Shown piece by piece: positions 1-7,838 of a stretch of DNA of 64,000 nt; within the stretch, counting starts at the first letter, position 1, and each line of letters opens with the position of its first letter. Source of the DNA: a virus; the IMG/VR virus record IMGVR_UViG_3300028864_000014, positions 171,319-235,318 of that record. One strand, written 5' to 3'. The notes under the pieces were generated by a model. That model was not told the origin of the DNA, ran no database searches, and saw nothing but the letters and a program-made list of their open reading frames with translations. The translations under genes were made by a program, and so were the position numbers.

Positions 1-1
1 A

Positions 2-142
2 TATGATGACTGTTCAGAATTTAATAGAATATTATCTGATTATGATGAATATCATAATAGTAATTGGGTAGGAGTGTATTATCCTGAAATTGGAAATAAA
101 AGAAACAAAATGAAAACTTTTGATATAAGTAAAATAAAATAA
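2..142 (+). CDS. 3' end of an unidentified gene cut by the window edge
   Basis: An open frame runs from the window edge to a TAA and encodes the last 46 residues of a protein whose start lies outside. The visible part is rich in Asp, Tyr and Asn and has a W-V-G-V-Y-Y segment. It ends one base before the next ATG, as expected inside a compact operon. No function can be suggested. Confidence 0.6.
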   Translation, partial: YDDCSEFNRILSDYDEYHNSNWVGVYYPEIGNKRNKMKTFDISKIK

Positions 143-143
143 G

Positions 144-530
144 ATGATAGAATTAGAAAAATATGAAAGTTCTCTAAGAGAGTGCTTATTAAATGAAACA
201 GGATTACCTTTTAATCAATGGATTCATGAAACCCGTTCTGAATTAGCTCAAGACTCAATTGATAAAGTTAATAGATTTAATAATGAAATTGAATTACACA
301 AAAACGAATTAGTTATTGACTTATCTAAAGTTGTTAGACTTGTTGATGTTGTTGATGGAGTAGAAGATTATTATTGGGTATATGATGAGTGGGTAGGCAT
401 GATGAATAGTAAAATATATGAAGCATCATGTGTAGGTCATCACACGTATTTAAAAGGATTTTTACCTGATGATAAATATAATGAATTAGTTAGAGTTTGG
501 AATTTAAACCAGTCAGAAAAAGCAGTTTAA
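144..530 (+). CDS. hypothetical protein, 128 aa
   Basis: The ATG follows the previous stop almost directly. The protein is acidic and mainly helical at the N-terminus (residues 1-60), followed by an aromatic stretch Y-Y-W-V-Y-D-E-W. There is no signal peptide, membrane segment or recognised catalytic motif. It is co-oriented with its neighbours and probably co-transcribed with them. I do not recognise the family. Confidence 0.75.
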   Translation: MIELEKYESSLRECLLNETGLPFNQWIHETRSELAQDSIDKVNRFNNEIELHKNELVIDLSKVVRLVDVVDGVEDYYWVYDEWVGMMNSKIYEASCVGHHTYLKGFLPDDKYNELVRVWNLNQSEKAV

Positions 531-563
531 TATTTTTTATAATCAATTTAAATAACTATTTGT

Positions 564-812
564 ATGGATAAATATATTGCATTAGAAATTCCAGAAAAAG
601 ATAATAGTGGACACCGTATTGCTTGGTGGGTACCTGATATGTGCTTAAAAGTAATTGAAATATTAGAAACAGAAAATCCAGATTATGAATTTTTTCAAAT
701 TGTAACTACAGGTAATATTTCATGCAGTAGCAAATTTGCATTGATGAAAATTAAAGATGAAAAAAAAATTAAAAATAAAGAAGTTCAGTTAATTGAAACT
801 GTAAAAAAATAA
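564..812 (+). CDS. hypothetical protein, 82 aa
   Basis: A small soluble protein with a Lys/Glu-rich tail from about residue 60. The G-H-R-I-A-W-W-V-P segment near residue 20 is distinctive but not diagnostic. It stops six bases before the YqeY-like gene and is probably translated from the same transcript. Function unknown. Confidence 0.72.
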   Translation: MDKYIALEIPEKDNSGHRIAWWVPDMCLKVIEILETENPDYEFFQIVTTGNISCSSKFALMKIKDEKKIKNKEVQLIETVKK

Positions 813-818
813 ATAAAT

Positions 819-1250
819 ATGATAGACTTATTATGCCTAATAAAAAAGGCAATGCTCGCAAGAAATACATTTGAATTAGGTGTATTAAGATTGATGAAAA
901 CTGAAATAGTTAATTTTGAAAATTCAGTAAATGCTACTAAACTAACAGATTCAGATGAAACAAAAATTATCATAAAAATGATAAAACAACGTAAAGATTC
1001 AGTTGAAAAATATAATGAAGCAAATCGTAATGATTTAGCTATTAAAGAGCAAGAAGAAATTAATTTTTTGAGTAAATTTTTACCAAAAGAATCATCAAAA
1101 GAAGATATTTTAGCATATGTAATTGAAGTTATTTCTAAGGGAGGTGGCAATATGGGCTCTTATATAAAAGAAGTCAAATTGAAATATCCTACATCTGACG
1201 GTAAATTTGTATCAGAAGAAGTTAAGAAAAATATGATAAAAAATTTATAA
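819..1250 (+). CDS. GatB/YqeY-domain protein
   Basis: The protein matches the YqeY family in length (143 aa against about 150) and pattern. A helical N-terminus with L-R-L-M-K-T-E-I is followed by K-M-I-K-Q-R-K-D-S and by E-x-E-I-N-F-L-S-K-F-L-P-K near residue 85, the family hallmark. A glycine-rich K-G-G-G-N-M-G turn then leads into the C-terminal helices. YqeY resembles the tail domain of the GatB amidotransferase subunit, which contacts tRNA; its own role is not settled. A phage copy could act in tRNA or translation biology, which is inference. Confidence 0.85.
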   Translation: MIDLLCLIKKAMLARNTFELGVLRLMKTEIVNFENSVNATKLTDSDETKIIIKMIKQRKDSVEKYNEANRNDLAIKEQEEINFLSKFLPKESSKEDILAYVIEVISKGGGNMGSYIKEVKLKYPTSDGKFVSEEVKKNMIKNL

Positions 1251-1281
1251 TATATAAGTCGAAAATAATGACTTATATAAA

Positions 1282-1476
1282 ATGGATTTAGAAAAAAAAG
1301 GAATGATTTTAAATCAAAATGAAAAATTAGTAATCTTAATAAGAACCAATTTAGAAAGAAATTTTGGATATTGTACATTTTCTCAACCTGATGTTTCATT
1401 ACATGATACAATATGTCCTTGTAAAAATTTTAGATTATATGATAAGTGCTATTGTAATCTTTATGTAAAAAAATAG
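1282..1476 (+). CDS. ferredoxin-thioredoxin reductase beta-like mini-protein
   Basis: This 64-residue protein has C31, C45-P-C47 and C56-Y-C58. The C-P-C, eight residues, C-x-C spacing followed by N-L-Y matches the second half of the FTR catalytic chain (CPC-x8-CHC-x-LF), which holds a 4Fe-4S cluster beside a redox disulphide. In FTR the first pair is also C-P-C; here G-Y-C is followed by T-F, so one of the two redox cysteines appears to be missing. It may bind a cluster without the normal reductase activity. The gene is followed by a strong terminator, so it ends the first operon. Confidence 0.6.
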   Translation: MDLEKKGMILNQNEKLVILIRTNLERNFGYCTFSQPDVSLHDTICPCKNFRLYDKCYCNLYVKK

Positions 1477-1503
1477 AAAGTAATTTAATTACTTTCTTTT
1501 TTT
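1475..1503 (+). terminator. intrinsic terminator after the first operon
   Basis: AGAAAGTAATT and AATTACTTTCT form a near-perfect hairpin (about 1475-1497) followed by a run of seven T. It overlaps the stop codon of the FTR-like gene. The G just after the T run supplies a TTTG that may serve as the upstream element of the next promoter. Confidence 0.85.
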
Positions 1504-1534
1504 GTGTATAATTAAATAAATAGCGTTATCTTTG
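1501..1534 (+). promoter_or_regulatory. Bacteroidota-type promoter
   Basis: TATCTTTG at 1527-1534 fits the TAnnTTTG element. A TTTG at 1501-1504 lies 22 bases upstream, slightly longer than the usual 19-21. It drives the operon starting at 1564. Confidence 0.7.
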
Positions 1535-1563
1535 TATTTATAATAATTATAAATTTATATGAT

Positions 1564-1815
1564 ATGGAAGCAATTTATAATACAAGCGATTATATTGAAA
1601 TGATATTTATGTTTGTGATGATGGTATTATTACTTATTGTTATTAAATATATACATGGAGACTATTCAGCAGAATCAATTGAAGAAATTAGTAAAGATGA
1701 ATTATCAATCACAAATGATAAAGGTGATGTAATAGGAAAAAAGTATATCAATACATATAAATACACATATAAAAATGGTAGTATTAAATATAAAACAAAA
1801 ACTATTAATTTATGA
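1564..1815 (+). CDS. single-pass membrane protein, 83 aa
   Basis: A hydrophobic helix spans about residues 12-30, followed by I-H-G-D-Y-S and a charged tail rich in Tyr, Thr and Lys. The tail should sit in the cytoplasm by the positive-inside rule. It is the first gene after a clear promoter and overlaps the next gene by four bases. Similar G-Y-S-x-E-S-I spacing after a membrane helix occurs in 6452-6646, so the two may be distant relatives. Function unknown. Confidence 0.75.
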   Translation: MEAIYNTSDYIEMIFMFVMMVLLLIVIKYIHGDYSAESIEEISKDELSITNDKGDVIGKKYINTYKYTYKNGSIKYKTKTINL

Positions 1816-2048
1816 TAACATCTCTAACCAATCTAACTAAATTGGATAATATTGCATATGAATTATATACTGATAATTATATTTCTAAAACATATGATCC
1901 TTTATCATTATTTTCGTTTCATTATATTTATTATAAGAAATGTAGTTGGGGAGGAACATCTTATGACGATGTTAAAAAAATTTATGATAACGCAAAAATT
2001 ACAATAAGAAAATTAAAATTAATTGAAATAGAAAATATTAAATTATGA
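1812..2048 (+). CDS. family A small protein with C-terminal RK-KL motif
   Basis: The protein has the family A motif D-N-I-A-Y-E-L-Y near residue 13, an aromatic centre and the tail A-K-I-T-I-R-K-L-K-L-I-E-I. The ATG overlaps the previous stop and its own stop overlaps the next ATG, so translation is probably coupled. It is a paralogue of the following gene (shared D-x-I-A-Y-x-L-Y and C-terminal helix). Predicted to be small, soluble and helical; function unknown. Confidence 0.78.
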   Translation: MITSLTNLTKLDNIAYELYTDNYISKTYDPLSLFSFHYIYYKKCSWGGTSYDDVKKIYDNAKITIRKLKLIEIENIKL

Positions 2049-2281
2049 TAACATCAAATAAATTAGACGATATTGCATATAAATTATATATGAATAGAAT
2101 TGATTTTGATTGCGTATATAATTCAATGAGTAAAAATGAATTTAAAAATATTCTTTATGATAAAAAATTTGACATTGATTATTATAACAGAGAAAGAACT
2201 GTTATAAAAAGTTTTTATTATAAAGCTAATATTATTTTAAGAAAAGAAAAACTTATAGAAATATCAAAAAATATAAAATGA
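2045..2281 (+). CDS. family A small protein with C-terminal RK-KL motif
   Basis: A paralogue of the upstream gene, with L-D-D-I-A-Y-K-L-Y at residues 7-15 and the tail Y-K-A-N-I-I-L-R-K-E-K-L-I-E-I. The same Y-x-K-A-x-x-I-L-R-K pattern recurs in 8301-8540 and 9009-9311 far away, so this is a dispersed family. It overlaps both neighbours by four bases. Confidence 0.78.
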   Translation: MITSNKLDDIAYKLYMNRIDFDCVYNSMSKNEFKNILYDKKFDIDYYNRERTVIKSFYYKANIILRKEKLIEISKNIK

Positions 2282-2526
2282 TATATCTTGATGATGTTAT
2301 ACATTATGTCAAACATAATAAAGTTCGTTTAGATATTGTATCTGATTATAAACATATTTATGATTATGATTTTCACATAGAAGAAAATACTGAAGTTTCA
2401 GTGTATTTACATTTAAATAAAAAACAATACGGCGGTGAAGTTTGTTATATTAAAATTATTAAAATTAAATTATCAGATATAATATCTCAAATAAGAAAAG
2501 AAAAACTCAAAAAAATAAAATCATGA
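2278..2526 (+). CDS. small protein with C-terminal RK-KL motif
   Basis: An 82-residue protein with no family A or B signature. A His/Tyr-rich N-terminal half leads into alternating hydrophobic strands (V-S-V-Y-L-H-L-N) and a helix ending Q-I-R-K-E-K-L-K-K-I. It shows that the RK-KL tail is attached to more than one kind of body. Overlaps both neighbours by four bases. Confidence 0.75.
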   Translation: MIYLDDVIHYVKHNKVRLDIVSDYKHIYDYDFHIEENTEVSVYLHLNKKQYGGEVCYIKIIKIKLSDIISQIRKEKLKKIKS

Positions 2527-2717
2527 CAATCTTTAAAGGAATAAAAATAAAAATATCAGAAACCACAAGTTATCCAACTCCTTATGGATATGAGTATAAC
2601 GCAAAGGGTTGTTATGTAAATAAAAAATTCTTAATTGTTGTTGGACATTTAGAACAAGACAACACAATAAGAATTAAATATCCAATGAAAGATATTATAA
2701 ATATAGAAATTATATAG
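2523..2717 (+). CDS. hypothetical protein, 64 aa
   Basis: A short, mostly beta-strand protein with G-Y-E-Y-N-A-K-G-C-Y-V centrally. It overlaps the preceding gene by four bases but lacks the RK-KL tail of its neighbours. The predicted fold is a small beta-barrel or sheet. Function unknown. Confidence 0.7.
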   Translation: MTIFKGIKIKISETTSYPTPYGYEYNAKGCYVNKKFLIVVGHLEQDNTIRIKYPMKDIINIEII

Positions 2718-2722
2718 TAATC

Positions 2723-2872
2723 ATGAAAACAAATAAGCAAAACACAGAAACCGTAAATGGTTTATCATTTAGACATGCTGCACAAATTGTCAGACGTAAA
2801 ATGATGACTAAGACTTATACCGAAAAAAATGAATACAACAGGAAAGATAAATCTTGGAAAAATTTACTTTAA
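2723..2872 (+). CDS. basic 49-aa hypothetical protein
   Basis: A complete ATG-to-TAA frame of 50 codons begins five bases after the previous stop. The product is strongly basic (F-R-H-A-A-Q-I-V-R-R-K-M-M) and hydrophilic, with a plausible central helix, so nucleic-acid or protein binding is possible. It is the last gene before a terminator. Confidence 0.6.
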   Translation: MKTNKQNTETVNGLSFRHAAQIVRRKMMTKTYTEKNEYNRKDKSWKNLL

Positions 2873-2890
2873 TAAATTGTAAAAAAAGTT

Positions 2891-2930
2891 AAATAGCTGA
2901 TTTATTTATATATAAATCAGCTATTTTTAT
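2891..2930 (+). terminator. long hairpin terminator
   Basis: AAATAGCTGATTTA pairs with TAAATCAGCTATTT (about 2891-2926), followed by T-rich sequence. It ends the operon, and the next promoter's TAnnTTTG begins directly after it. Confidence 0.85.
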
Positions 2931-2938
2931 TACCTTTG
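2931..2938 (+). promoter_or_regulatory. Bacteroidota-type -7 element
   Basis: TACCTTTG fits TAnnTTTG and sits about 28 bases before the ATG at 2966. A TTG inside this element is in frame with the next gene, but it cannot be the start codon if this is the promoter. Confidence 0.7.
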
Positions 2939-2965
2939 CACTTGATAATTAAACATTCAAATATT

Positions 2966-3697
2966 ATGGAAGATAACAAAATTTACTGTCCTGTTTGTGG
3001 TTCTGAGTTAAAAGTTACTCATCGTGATAATTATGAAGATATTCAAGATCATGTATCATGTGATGGCGGAACTCCATCTCTAAAAGATGGTTATCAATGT
3101 GTAAATAAAAAATGTTTAGCATCTGAATATGGTTTGACTTGGATTCAAGATGGTGATTTATATACTAACAGAGATTTTTTTCCACCTGATGTTACTTATT
3201 CAATGGTTAATTCAAGAATAAAAGAATTGTGCGAAAATGGTAATACATTTGCAAAAAATTCATGGAATTACTATTACAAAAAAGGCTGTGATGCTGTAAA
3301 AAAGAGAACTATTATAATTAATATTTTTAAATATAAAATTGATATTATTCCAAAAAGATATGGATATAAATATCCAAATAATAAACGTGAAATGCCAAGA
3401 TTAATTGGTTGGAAATTTGAATTTTGGAAGAAAACTGGAGATTATAGCTATAGTTGTATTGTTCCAATACACACAATGGTAAAGCACGATATCAGTACTT
3501 TTAAAAATGCAATAAAAAGATTAAAGAAAAGTGAAAACCCACTTAATATGAAATCTGATATTGATGAAGTTATAAATAAAATTAAAGGTAATAATCATTG
3601 GGGACAACCAGATGAAAGAAATTATGCTAAGATATCATCGTTTATTATAAACATTTTTTATAAGAAAGAAATTAATTTTATTTTAAATTTAAAATAA
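2966..3697 (+). CDS. zinc-ribbon protein, 243 aa
   Basis: I place the start at the ATG at 2966 because the in-frame TTG upstream lies within the promoter. C8-x-x-C11 and C45-x4-C50 form a probable zinc ribbon at the N-terminus. The rest (residues 60-243) has a W-N-Y-Y-Y-K-K-G-C-D-A-V-K-K-R segment and several aromatic strands, with no known catalytic motif. It is the first gene of its own unit. A nucleic-acid-binding role is possible but unproven. Confidence 0.78.
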   Translation: MEDNKIYCPVCGSELKVTHRDNYEDIQDHVSCDGGTPSLKDGYQCVNKKCLASEYGLTWIQDGDLYTNRDFFPPDVTYSMVNSRIKELCENGNTFAKNSWNYYYKKGCDAVKKRTIIINIFKYKIDIIPKRYGYKYPNNKREMPRLIGWKFEFWKKTGDYSYSCIVPIHTMVKHDISTFKNAIKRLKKSENPLNMKSDIDEVINKIKGNNHWGQPDERNYAKISSFIINIFYKKEINFILNLK

Positions 3698-3744
3698 ACT
3701 TCATTGTTATATTTTATATATAAATCTAAACAAATAAAATATAC

Positions 3745-4233
3745 ATGACAAAATTTGAAAAAAGATTAGACACGTCTTTAACTATATTGAACTCATATGT
3801 GTCATCAGGTAAAATATCAATAAATTCAACGAATGAGGTTATTGATGATTATGTAGTATTTTCAGTTAAACTTGCTGATAGACTTATTAATGAATTGACA
3901 ATATTGAATCCATATAAAGAACCTGTGATAATTAATGATAAATTTGATTATTATGATTTAGGAAATATAGAAGTTGATAGAATAATGGAGCTACCTTATG
4001 TTAATTCAGTGGTTATAAATTTAAAAGAAGAAATATTAAAACCAAATCTTAACATCAAAGAAAAATTTAAAGAAGACTATTATAGTCATTTAAATGCTCT
4101 ATTTTTGAATGTTCTTCTTAATAGATTGAATAGTTATCCAAATTATGAAAGTGCTGAAAATAGAGCATTAGACGCAAGAAAAGCTACTTCTGATATTATA
4201 CAAGATATTAGAGCGAAAATACAAAATAACTAA
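3745..4233 (+). CDS. hypothetical protein, 162 aa
   Basis: A predicted helical, soluble protein with K-L-A-D-R-L-I-N-E-L near residue 50 and a C-terminal amphipathic helix (A-L-D-A-R-K-A-T-S-D-I-I-Q-D-I). About 35 bases upstream lies TTTATATATAAATC, which resembles the AT-only element before the minus-strand structural genes. It may therefore be expressed with that class. Family unknown. Confidence 0.75.
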   Translation: MTKFEKRLDTSLTILNSYVSSGKISINSTNEVIDDYVVFSVKLADRLINELTILNPYKEPVIINDKFDYYDLGNIEVDRIMELPYVNSVVINLKEEILKPNLNIKEKFKEDYYSHLNALFLNVLLNRLNSYPNYESAENRALDARKATSDIIQDIRAKIQNN

Positions 4234-4250
4234 TTTAAATATTATTCTTA

Positions 4251-5033
4251 ATGATAAAAAAATTTGATAAATTTAATGATAATTCATATTTAGATTATTT
4301 TACATATCTATATGAACTTGCTCCAAAAGAATTGAAAGATTTAATTGATGCAACAAAAGGAGTTAATCAAAGTGAATTGTGGCACAGTGAAGGTGACGCA
4401 TACACTCATATCAGATTAGTTGTTAATCGCTTACATGATAAGTATCATGATATAAATTTAGATTTAGCAGGATTATATCATGATTTAGGAAAAGCTAGTA
4501 CTACTGAGTGGAGTGAGGAAAAAAATTCGTGGATTTCACCTGGACATGAATATGTTTCTTGTGAAATGTTAGATGATCAATCAAATTTTGTTAAAGAAAT
4601 GGGAGGAGATTATAAATTAATTTATTATATAGTTGAGAATCATATGAAAATTAAATATTTAGATAACTTTAGAATACAAAATAAAATTGATATTCTAAAT
4701 CATAAATATTTTAATGACTTGATGAAATTTGACACAGCAGATTTTGGCGGAACAGACTTGAATTGTAAGTCTGTTCGAGATTTGTCTAATATCAGAATAG
4801 AAATAAAAGAATATGATGAAATTGAACTTGAGAATAAAGAAATTTCTAAAAAGTTCAATGGAAATATAATAATGAATAACTATCCAGAATTAAAAGGTAA
4901 AGAGTTAGGAAACAAAATGACAAAATTTAAAGAATATATTTCAAATAAATTTAATACTAATCTTAGAATTTTTATTTTAAAAAATCATTCTAGCGATATT
5001 ATGAATGAATTTGATATATTTATGAAAAATTAA
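4251..5033 (+). CDS. HD-domain metal-dependent phosphohydrolase
   Basis: The pattern W-H45-S-E-G-D-x-x-x-H53, then L-Y-H77-D78-L-G-K, then P-G-H-E-Y and E-N-H-M-K matches the HD domain of the tRNA nucleotidyltransferase/poly(A) polymerase type, which hydrolyses 2',3'-cyclic or other phosphodiesters using bound metal. No nucleotidyltransferase domain is attached; the protein starts with a short M-I-K-K-F-D-K-F-N leader seen in many large-phage proteins. Residues 150-260 look helical. A nucleotide or RNA-end substrate is likely but cannot be fixed from sequence. Confidence 0.85.
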   Translation: MIKKFDKFNDNSYLDYFTYLYELAPKELKDLIDATKGVNQSELWHSEGDAYTHIRLVVNRLHDKYHDINLDLAGLYHDLGKASTTEWSEEKNSWISPGHEYVSCEMLDDQSNFVKEMGGDYKLIYYIVENHMKIKYLDNFRIQNKIDILNHKYFNDLMKFDTADFGGTDLNCKSVRDLSNIRIEIKEYDEIELENKEISKKFNGNIIMNNYPELKGKELGNKMTKFKEYISNKFNTNLRIFILKNHSSDIMNEFDIFMKN

Positions 5034-5057
5034 AATTGAATATTTAACTATAAAACA

Positions 5058-5089
5058 AACCAAATGATTGTATAATCATTTGGTTTTTT
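5058..5089 (+). terminator. intrinsic terminator after the HD gene
   Basis: AACCAAATGATT (5058-5069) pairs with AATCATTTGGTT (5074-5085), followed by a T run. The TTTG in its 3' arm (5079-5082) lies 20 bases from the next TATATTTG. Confidence 0.88.
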
Positions 5090-5110
5090 CATTTATTTTT
5101 CATATATTTG
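5079..5110 (+). promoter_or_regulatory. Bacteroidota-type promoter overlapping a terminator
   Basis: TATATTTG at 5103-5110 and TTTG at 5079-5082 are spaced by 20 bases, matching the Bacteroidota consensus. The TTTG lies within the terminator stem. It serves the operon starting at 5129. Confidence 0.75.
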
Positions 5111-5128
5111 TATAAATATAAAATATAA

Positions 5129-5296
5129 ATGGAGTCACATATAATTATACCAATAAGAGAAATTAAAGATAGAATGGCTCAAATAGAAAGTCAGATAGAG
5201 GTATTTAAACCCGATAGTGTATATTCATATGCATTATCTAAAATGCACTCATTATTGACAGAATTATTAGATACATCAAAAAAAATTGATTTATGA
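5129..5296 (+). CDS. small helical protein, 55 aa
   Basis: A 55-codon frame starts 19 bases after the promoter core and overlaps the next ATG by four bases. The product is predicted to be a helical hairpin (R-E-I-K-D-R-M-A-Q-I-E-S-Q-I and L-S-K-M-H-S-L-L-T-E-L-L). Likely a small oligomeric or partner protein; function unknown. Confidence 0.65.
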   Translation: MESHIIIPIREIKDRMAQIESQIEVFKPDSVYSYALSKMHSLLTELLDTSKKIDL

Positions 5297-5754
5297 AACT
5301 TACAAAATATACAATTGAATATATGCCATTGTATTGTAATGGTAATGACTTTAATGCTCCTTTATCTTATAGATTAAAGCTTGTGATATCAGGTGATGAA
5401 TTATTTTTAATAAAAGAATATTTTAAGTCTGGATTTAATGATAGTGAATGTTGGGATGATTGGTGGATTTGTAAAGGTTATCATTATATAAATTGGGTTT
5501 CTATTATAACTAGAAATTTTGATGAAAAGTATTTAAAAGAATTAGAAATTAAGATATTTGAAATGTTTTATGATGCATCAGAAAAAATGATAGCTGAAAT
5601 AAATGAAGAACTGTTAAAATCTATTACTACAATGAATAAACAATTATCTAAGCAAAAAGAAATATCAAAGTTTGCTGATACATTCAATAGAAGAAGAAAA
5701 TTAAAAAATATAAATAAAATAGATAAATATGAAAGTGATGCAAGTATCGTTTGA
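5293..5754 (+). CDS. hypothetical protein, 153 aa, with RK-KL-like tail
   Basis: The N-terminal half (1-80) is rich in Trp and Tyr (C-W-D-D-W-W-I-C-K-G-Y-H-Y) and the C-terminal half is a long helix. Near the end stands F-N-R-R-R-K-L-K-N-I-N-K, a version of the RK-KL motif, followed by about 12 more residues. It links this larger protein to the tiny-gene families. Starts with a four-base overlap. Confidence 0.78.
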   Translation: MKLTKYTIEYMPLYCNGNDFNAPLSYRLKLVISGDELFLIKEYFKSGFNDSECWDDWWICKGYHYINWVSIITRNFDEKYLKELEIKIFEMFYDASEKMIAEINEELLKSITTMNKQLSKQKEISKFADTFNRRRKLKNINKIDKYESDASIV

Positions 5755-5941
5755 TACATCAATAATAACAGTAATTATTGATGACAACGAAAGTTTAATA
5801 AATATATTAAAAGAAGAAGATGACTCATTCAAAGAAATTGGAAATAAAATTTGTTATGAGTATGAAACAGATTACAATGAAGAATGTGTAGTTAATGATG
5901 TAACAAATAAAAGAGGAATTATTCAATTTGAGAGTCATTAA
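5729..5941 (+). CDS. acidic hypothetical protein, about 70 aa
   Basis: The frame may start at 5729 or, more likely, at the ATG at 5738, which reduces overlap with the upstream gene. The product is acidic (E-E-D-D-S-F-K-E-I) with an N-terminal beta hairpin (V-S-F-D-T-S-I-I-T-V-I-I-D). It stops directly before the family D gene. Function unknown. Confidence 0.68.
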   Translation: MKVMQVSFDTSIITVIIDDNESLINILKEEDDSFKEIGNKICYEYETDYNEECVVNDVTNKRGIIQFESH

Positions 5942-6439
<498 letters not shown>

Positions 6440-6451
6440 TTATATTAAAAG

Positions 6452-6646
6452 ATGAAAACTGTACTACAGATAATATTATTAGTATTAATCATATTATATA
6501 TGATTTTTAGTTCTATAAACTTTTGTGACGGATATTCAAAAGAATCCATATCACAATTCAAATCAGAAAGAAATTCAAAATTAATATCAGCAACAATACT
6601 CATTATTATACTTTACTTTTGTGGTACATTTAGTAATATATTTTAA
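6452..6646 (+). CDS. two-helix membrane protein, 64 aa
   Basis: Hydrophobic helices lie at about residues 4-21 and 45-62, joined by a charged loop (F-C-D-G-Y-S-K-E-S). The topology is that of a hairpin in the inner membrane. Small membrane proteins in phage accessory regions often act as host-takeover or lysis modulators, but nothing here specifies a role. Confidence 0.7.
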   Translation: MKTVLQIILLVLIILYMIFSSINFCDGYSKESISQFKSERNSKLISATILIIILYFCGTFSNIF

Positions 6647-6672
6647 TAAACTTTATAATAATATATCTATAA

Positions 6673-6942
6673 ATGAAGGATGAAAAATTAATTTATAAAG
6701 AAACTGAAATATTAAATTATATTAGAAGTTATTGTAAAATAAAATATTATAGTACTACAAATTCAACGGATGAAAGAATACAGGTAGATTATAATCTCTA
6801 TTATTCAATGTATTATGATATAGAAACTGAAGGATTAATAAGATTCTATTATGGATATAAAGTTGATTTTATTGATTTATCAATAGAATTTAAGAAATAT
6901 CAAAGAAAAACAAAATTAGAAAATTTAAATAAAATATTATGA
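6673..6942 (+). CDS. small protein with RK-KL-like tail
   Basis: An 89-residue Tyr-rich protein ending Y-Q-R-K-T-K-L-E-N-L-N-K. The body has several Y-Y pairs and E-T-E repeats and does not match families A-C. The stop overlaps the next start by four bases. Confidence 0.75.
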   Translation: MKDEKLIYKETEILNYIRSYCKIKYYSTTNSTDERIQVDYNLYYSMYYDIETEGLIRFYYGYKVDFIDLSIEFKKYQRKTKLENLNKIL

Positions 6943-7208
6943 ACAAAGAATTATTGACCAAATTTATAGAAAAAAAGACAGGACTTAATATTAAAGAAAT
7001 ATCAAGTGTAGTATTAAAAGATACAGATGATGAATATGGCTGTATAGGAGAGCATTATGTTGTTGATTGTACAACTCAAAGTGATAACTATTTCATAGGT
7101 AATGATAATGAAATTGAAACTGAAATATATAAAAAAAAATGCTTAATTAGAGTAGATGAATATGATAGATATTTAAGCTCAATTAATTCTATAATTTGGC
7201 TAATCTAA
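6939..7208 (+). CDS. hypothetical protein, 89 aa
   Basis: A mixed alpha/beta protein with two cysteines (E-Y-G-C and V-D-C) and an acidic turn (G-N-D-N-E-I-E-T-E). It lacks the RK-KL tail although it sits between genes that carry it. Starts inside the previous stop. Function unknown. Confidence 0.72.
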   Translation: MNKELLTKFIEKKTGLNIKEISSVVLKDTDDEYGCIGEHYVVDCTTQSDNYFIGNDNEIETEIYKKKCLIRVDEYDRYLSSINSIIWLI

Positions 7209-7212
7209 AATA

Positions 7213-7458
7213 ATGGAACATTTAAAAGTTAGTGATAATTTAAAAATAGGTGATAAAATAATCATTTTAAATATAGAAGGAACAAGTTTAATTTATGGTC
7301 AATCTTGTACAATAATTGAGCCTTATCACAGAAGAATTGGATTAATAAGAATAAAAGAATTTCCTGATTTAACTTTATTTATAAGTAGGTTTTCTGATAT
7401 CAAAGTAGTCAGAAAATATAAATTAGAAAAAATAAATAAATATGCCATCAAAAAGTAA
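7213..7458 (+). CDS. family B small beta-barrel-like protein with RK-KL tail
   Basis: Family B signature L-K-I-G-D-K-I-I-I-L at residues 10-19, then strands ending L-F-I-S-R-F, and a helix with V-R-K-Y-K-L-E-K-I-N-K. The G-D-x-V/I motif at the start of a short beta domain suggests an SH3/KOW-like barrel, as found in several translation and transcription factors. It overlaps the start of the next short gene by 17 bases. Confidence 0.78.
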   Translation: MEHLKVSDNLKIGDKIIILNIEGTSLIYGQSCTIIEPYHRRIGLIRIKEFPDLTLFISRFSDIKVVRKYKLEKINKYAIKK

Positions 7459-7621
7459 ATATTTGCCTGATTATTGGAGTAATGGTAATAATAAAGCGAC
7501 TGAAGTATATGAAATAATAAAAAATTCTTCAAATGAAGAAATAGTAGAAGTTTTGAATATGTTTGATATTAAAGATATAGAGAAATTTTTAAGAAATAAA
7601 AAATTAAAAAAATTAAAATGA
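7442..7621 (+). CDS. family C small protein with RK-KL tail, 59 aa
   Basis: A 59-codon ATG-to-TGA frame whose product ends M-F-D-I-K-D-I-E-K-F-L-R-N-K-K-L-K-K-L-K. The same ending recurs in the next two genes, which firmly supports it as coding. It overlaps the upstream gene by 17 bases and the next start by four. The body is probably two short helices followed by the motif helix. Confidence 0.75.
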   Translation: MPSKSKYLPDYWSNGNNKATEVYEIIKNSSNEEIVEVLNMFDIKDIEKFLRNKKLKKLK

Positions 7622-7836
7622 GAGAAATATCAAGAGTTTCTATGTCAGAATCAGAATTATATTCAACTATATCAAGAGCCATTAATTATGACATTGTTGG
7701 AGAAATACCAATTAGAATTGATAATCTTATTAAATATGCATCAAAAGAAGATATAAATGATTCTTTAGAAAAATTTGAAATTAAAGATATTGAGAAATTT
7801 TTAAGAACTAAGAAATTGAAAAATTTAAATAAATAA
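7618..7836 (+). CDS. family C small protein with RK-KL tail
   Basis: Contains S-K-E-D-I-N-D-S-L-E-K-F-E-I-K-D-I-E-K-F and then L-R-T-K-K-L-K-N-L. It aligns closely with the genes on both sides in its last 35 residues, while the N-termini differ. This is a tandem duplicate in which the C-terminal half is conserved. Function unknown. Confidence 0.8.
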   Translation: MREISRVSMSESELYSTISRAINYDIVGEIPIRIDNLIKYASKEDINDSLEKFEIKDIEKFLRTKKLKNLNK

Positions 7837-7838
7837 TT

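Noticed and set aside
785-1411. Minus-strand open frames opposite the YqeY-like and FTR-like genes
   Set aside because: They overlap well-supported plus-strand genes, their products are hydrophobic low-complexity sequences and no start context is visible.
2936-2965. TTG start for the zinc-ribbon protein
   Set aside because: The codon lies within the TACCTTTG promoter element; the ATG at 2966 is properly placed.
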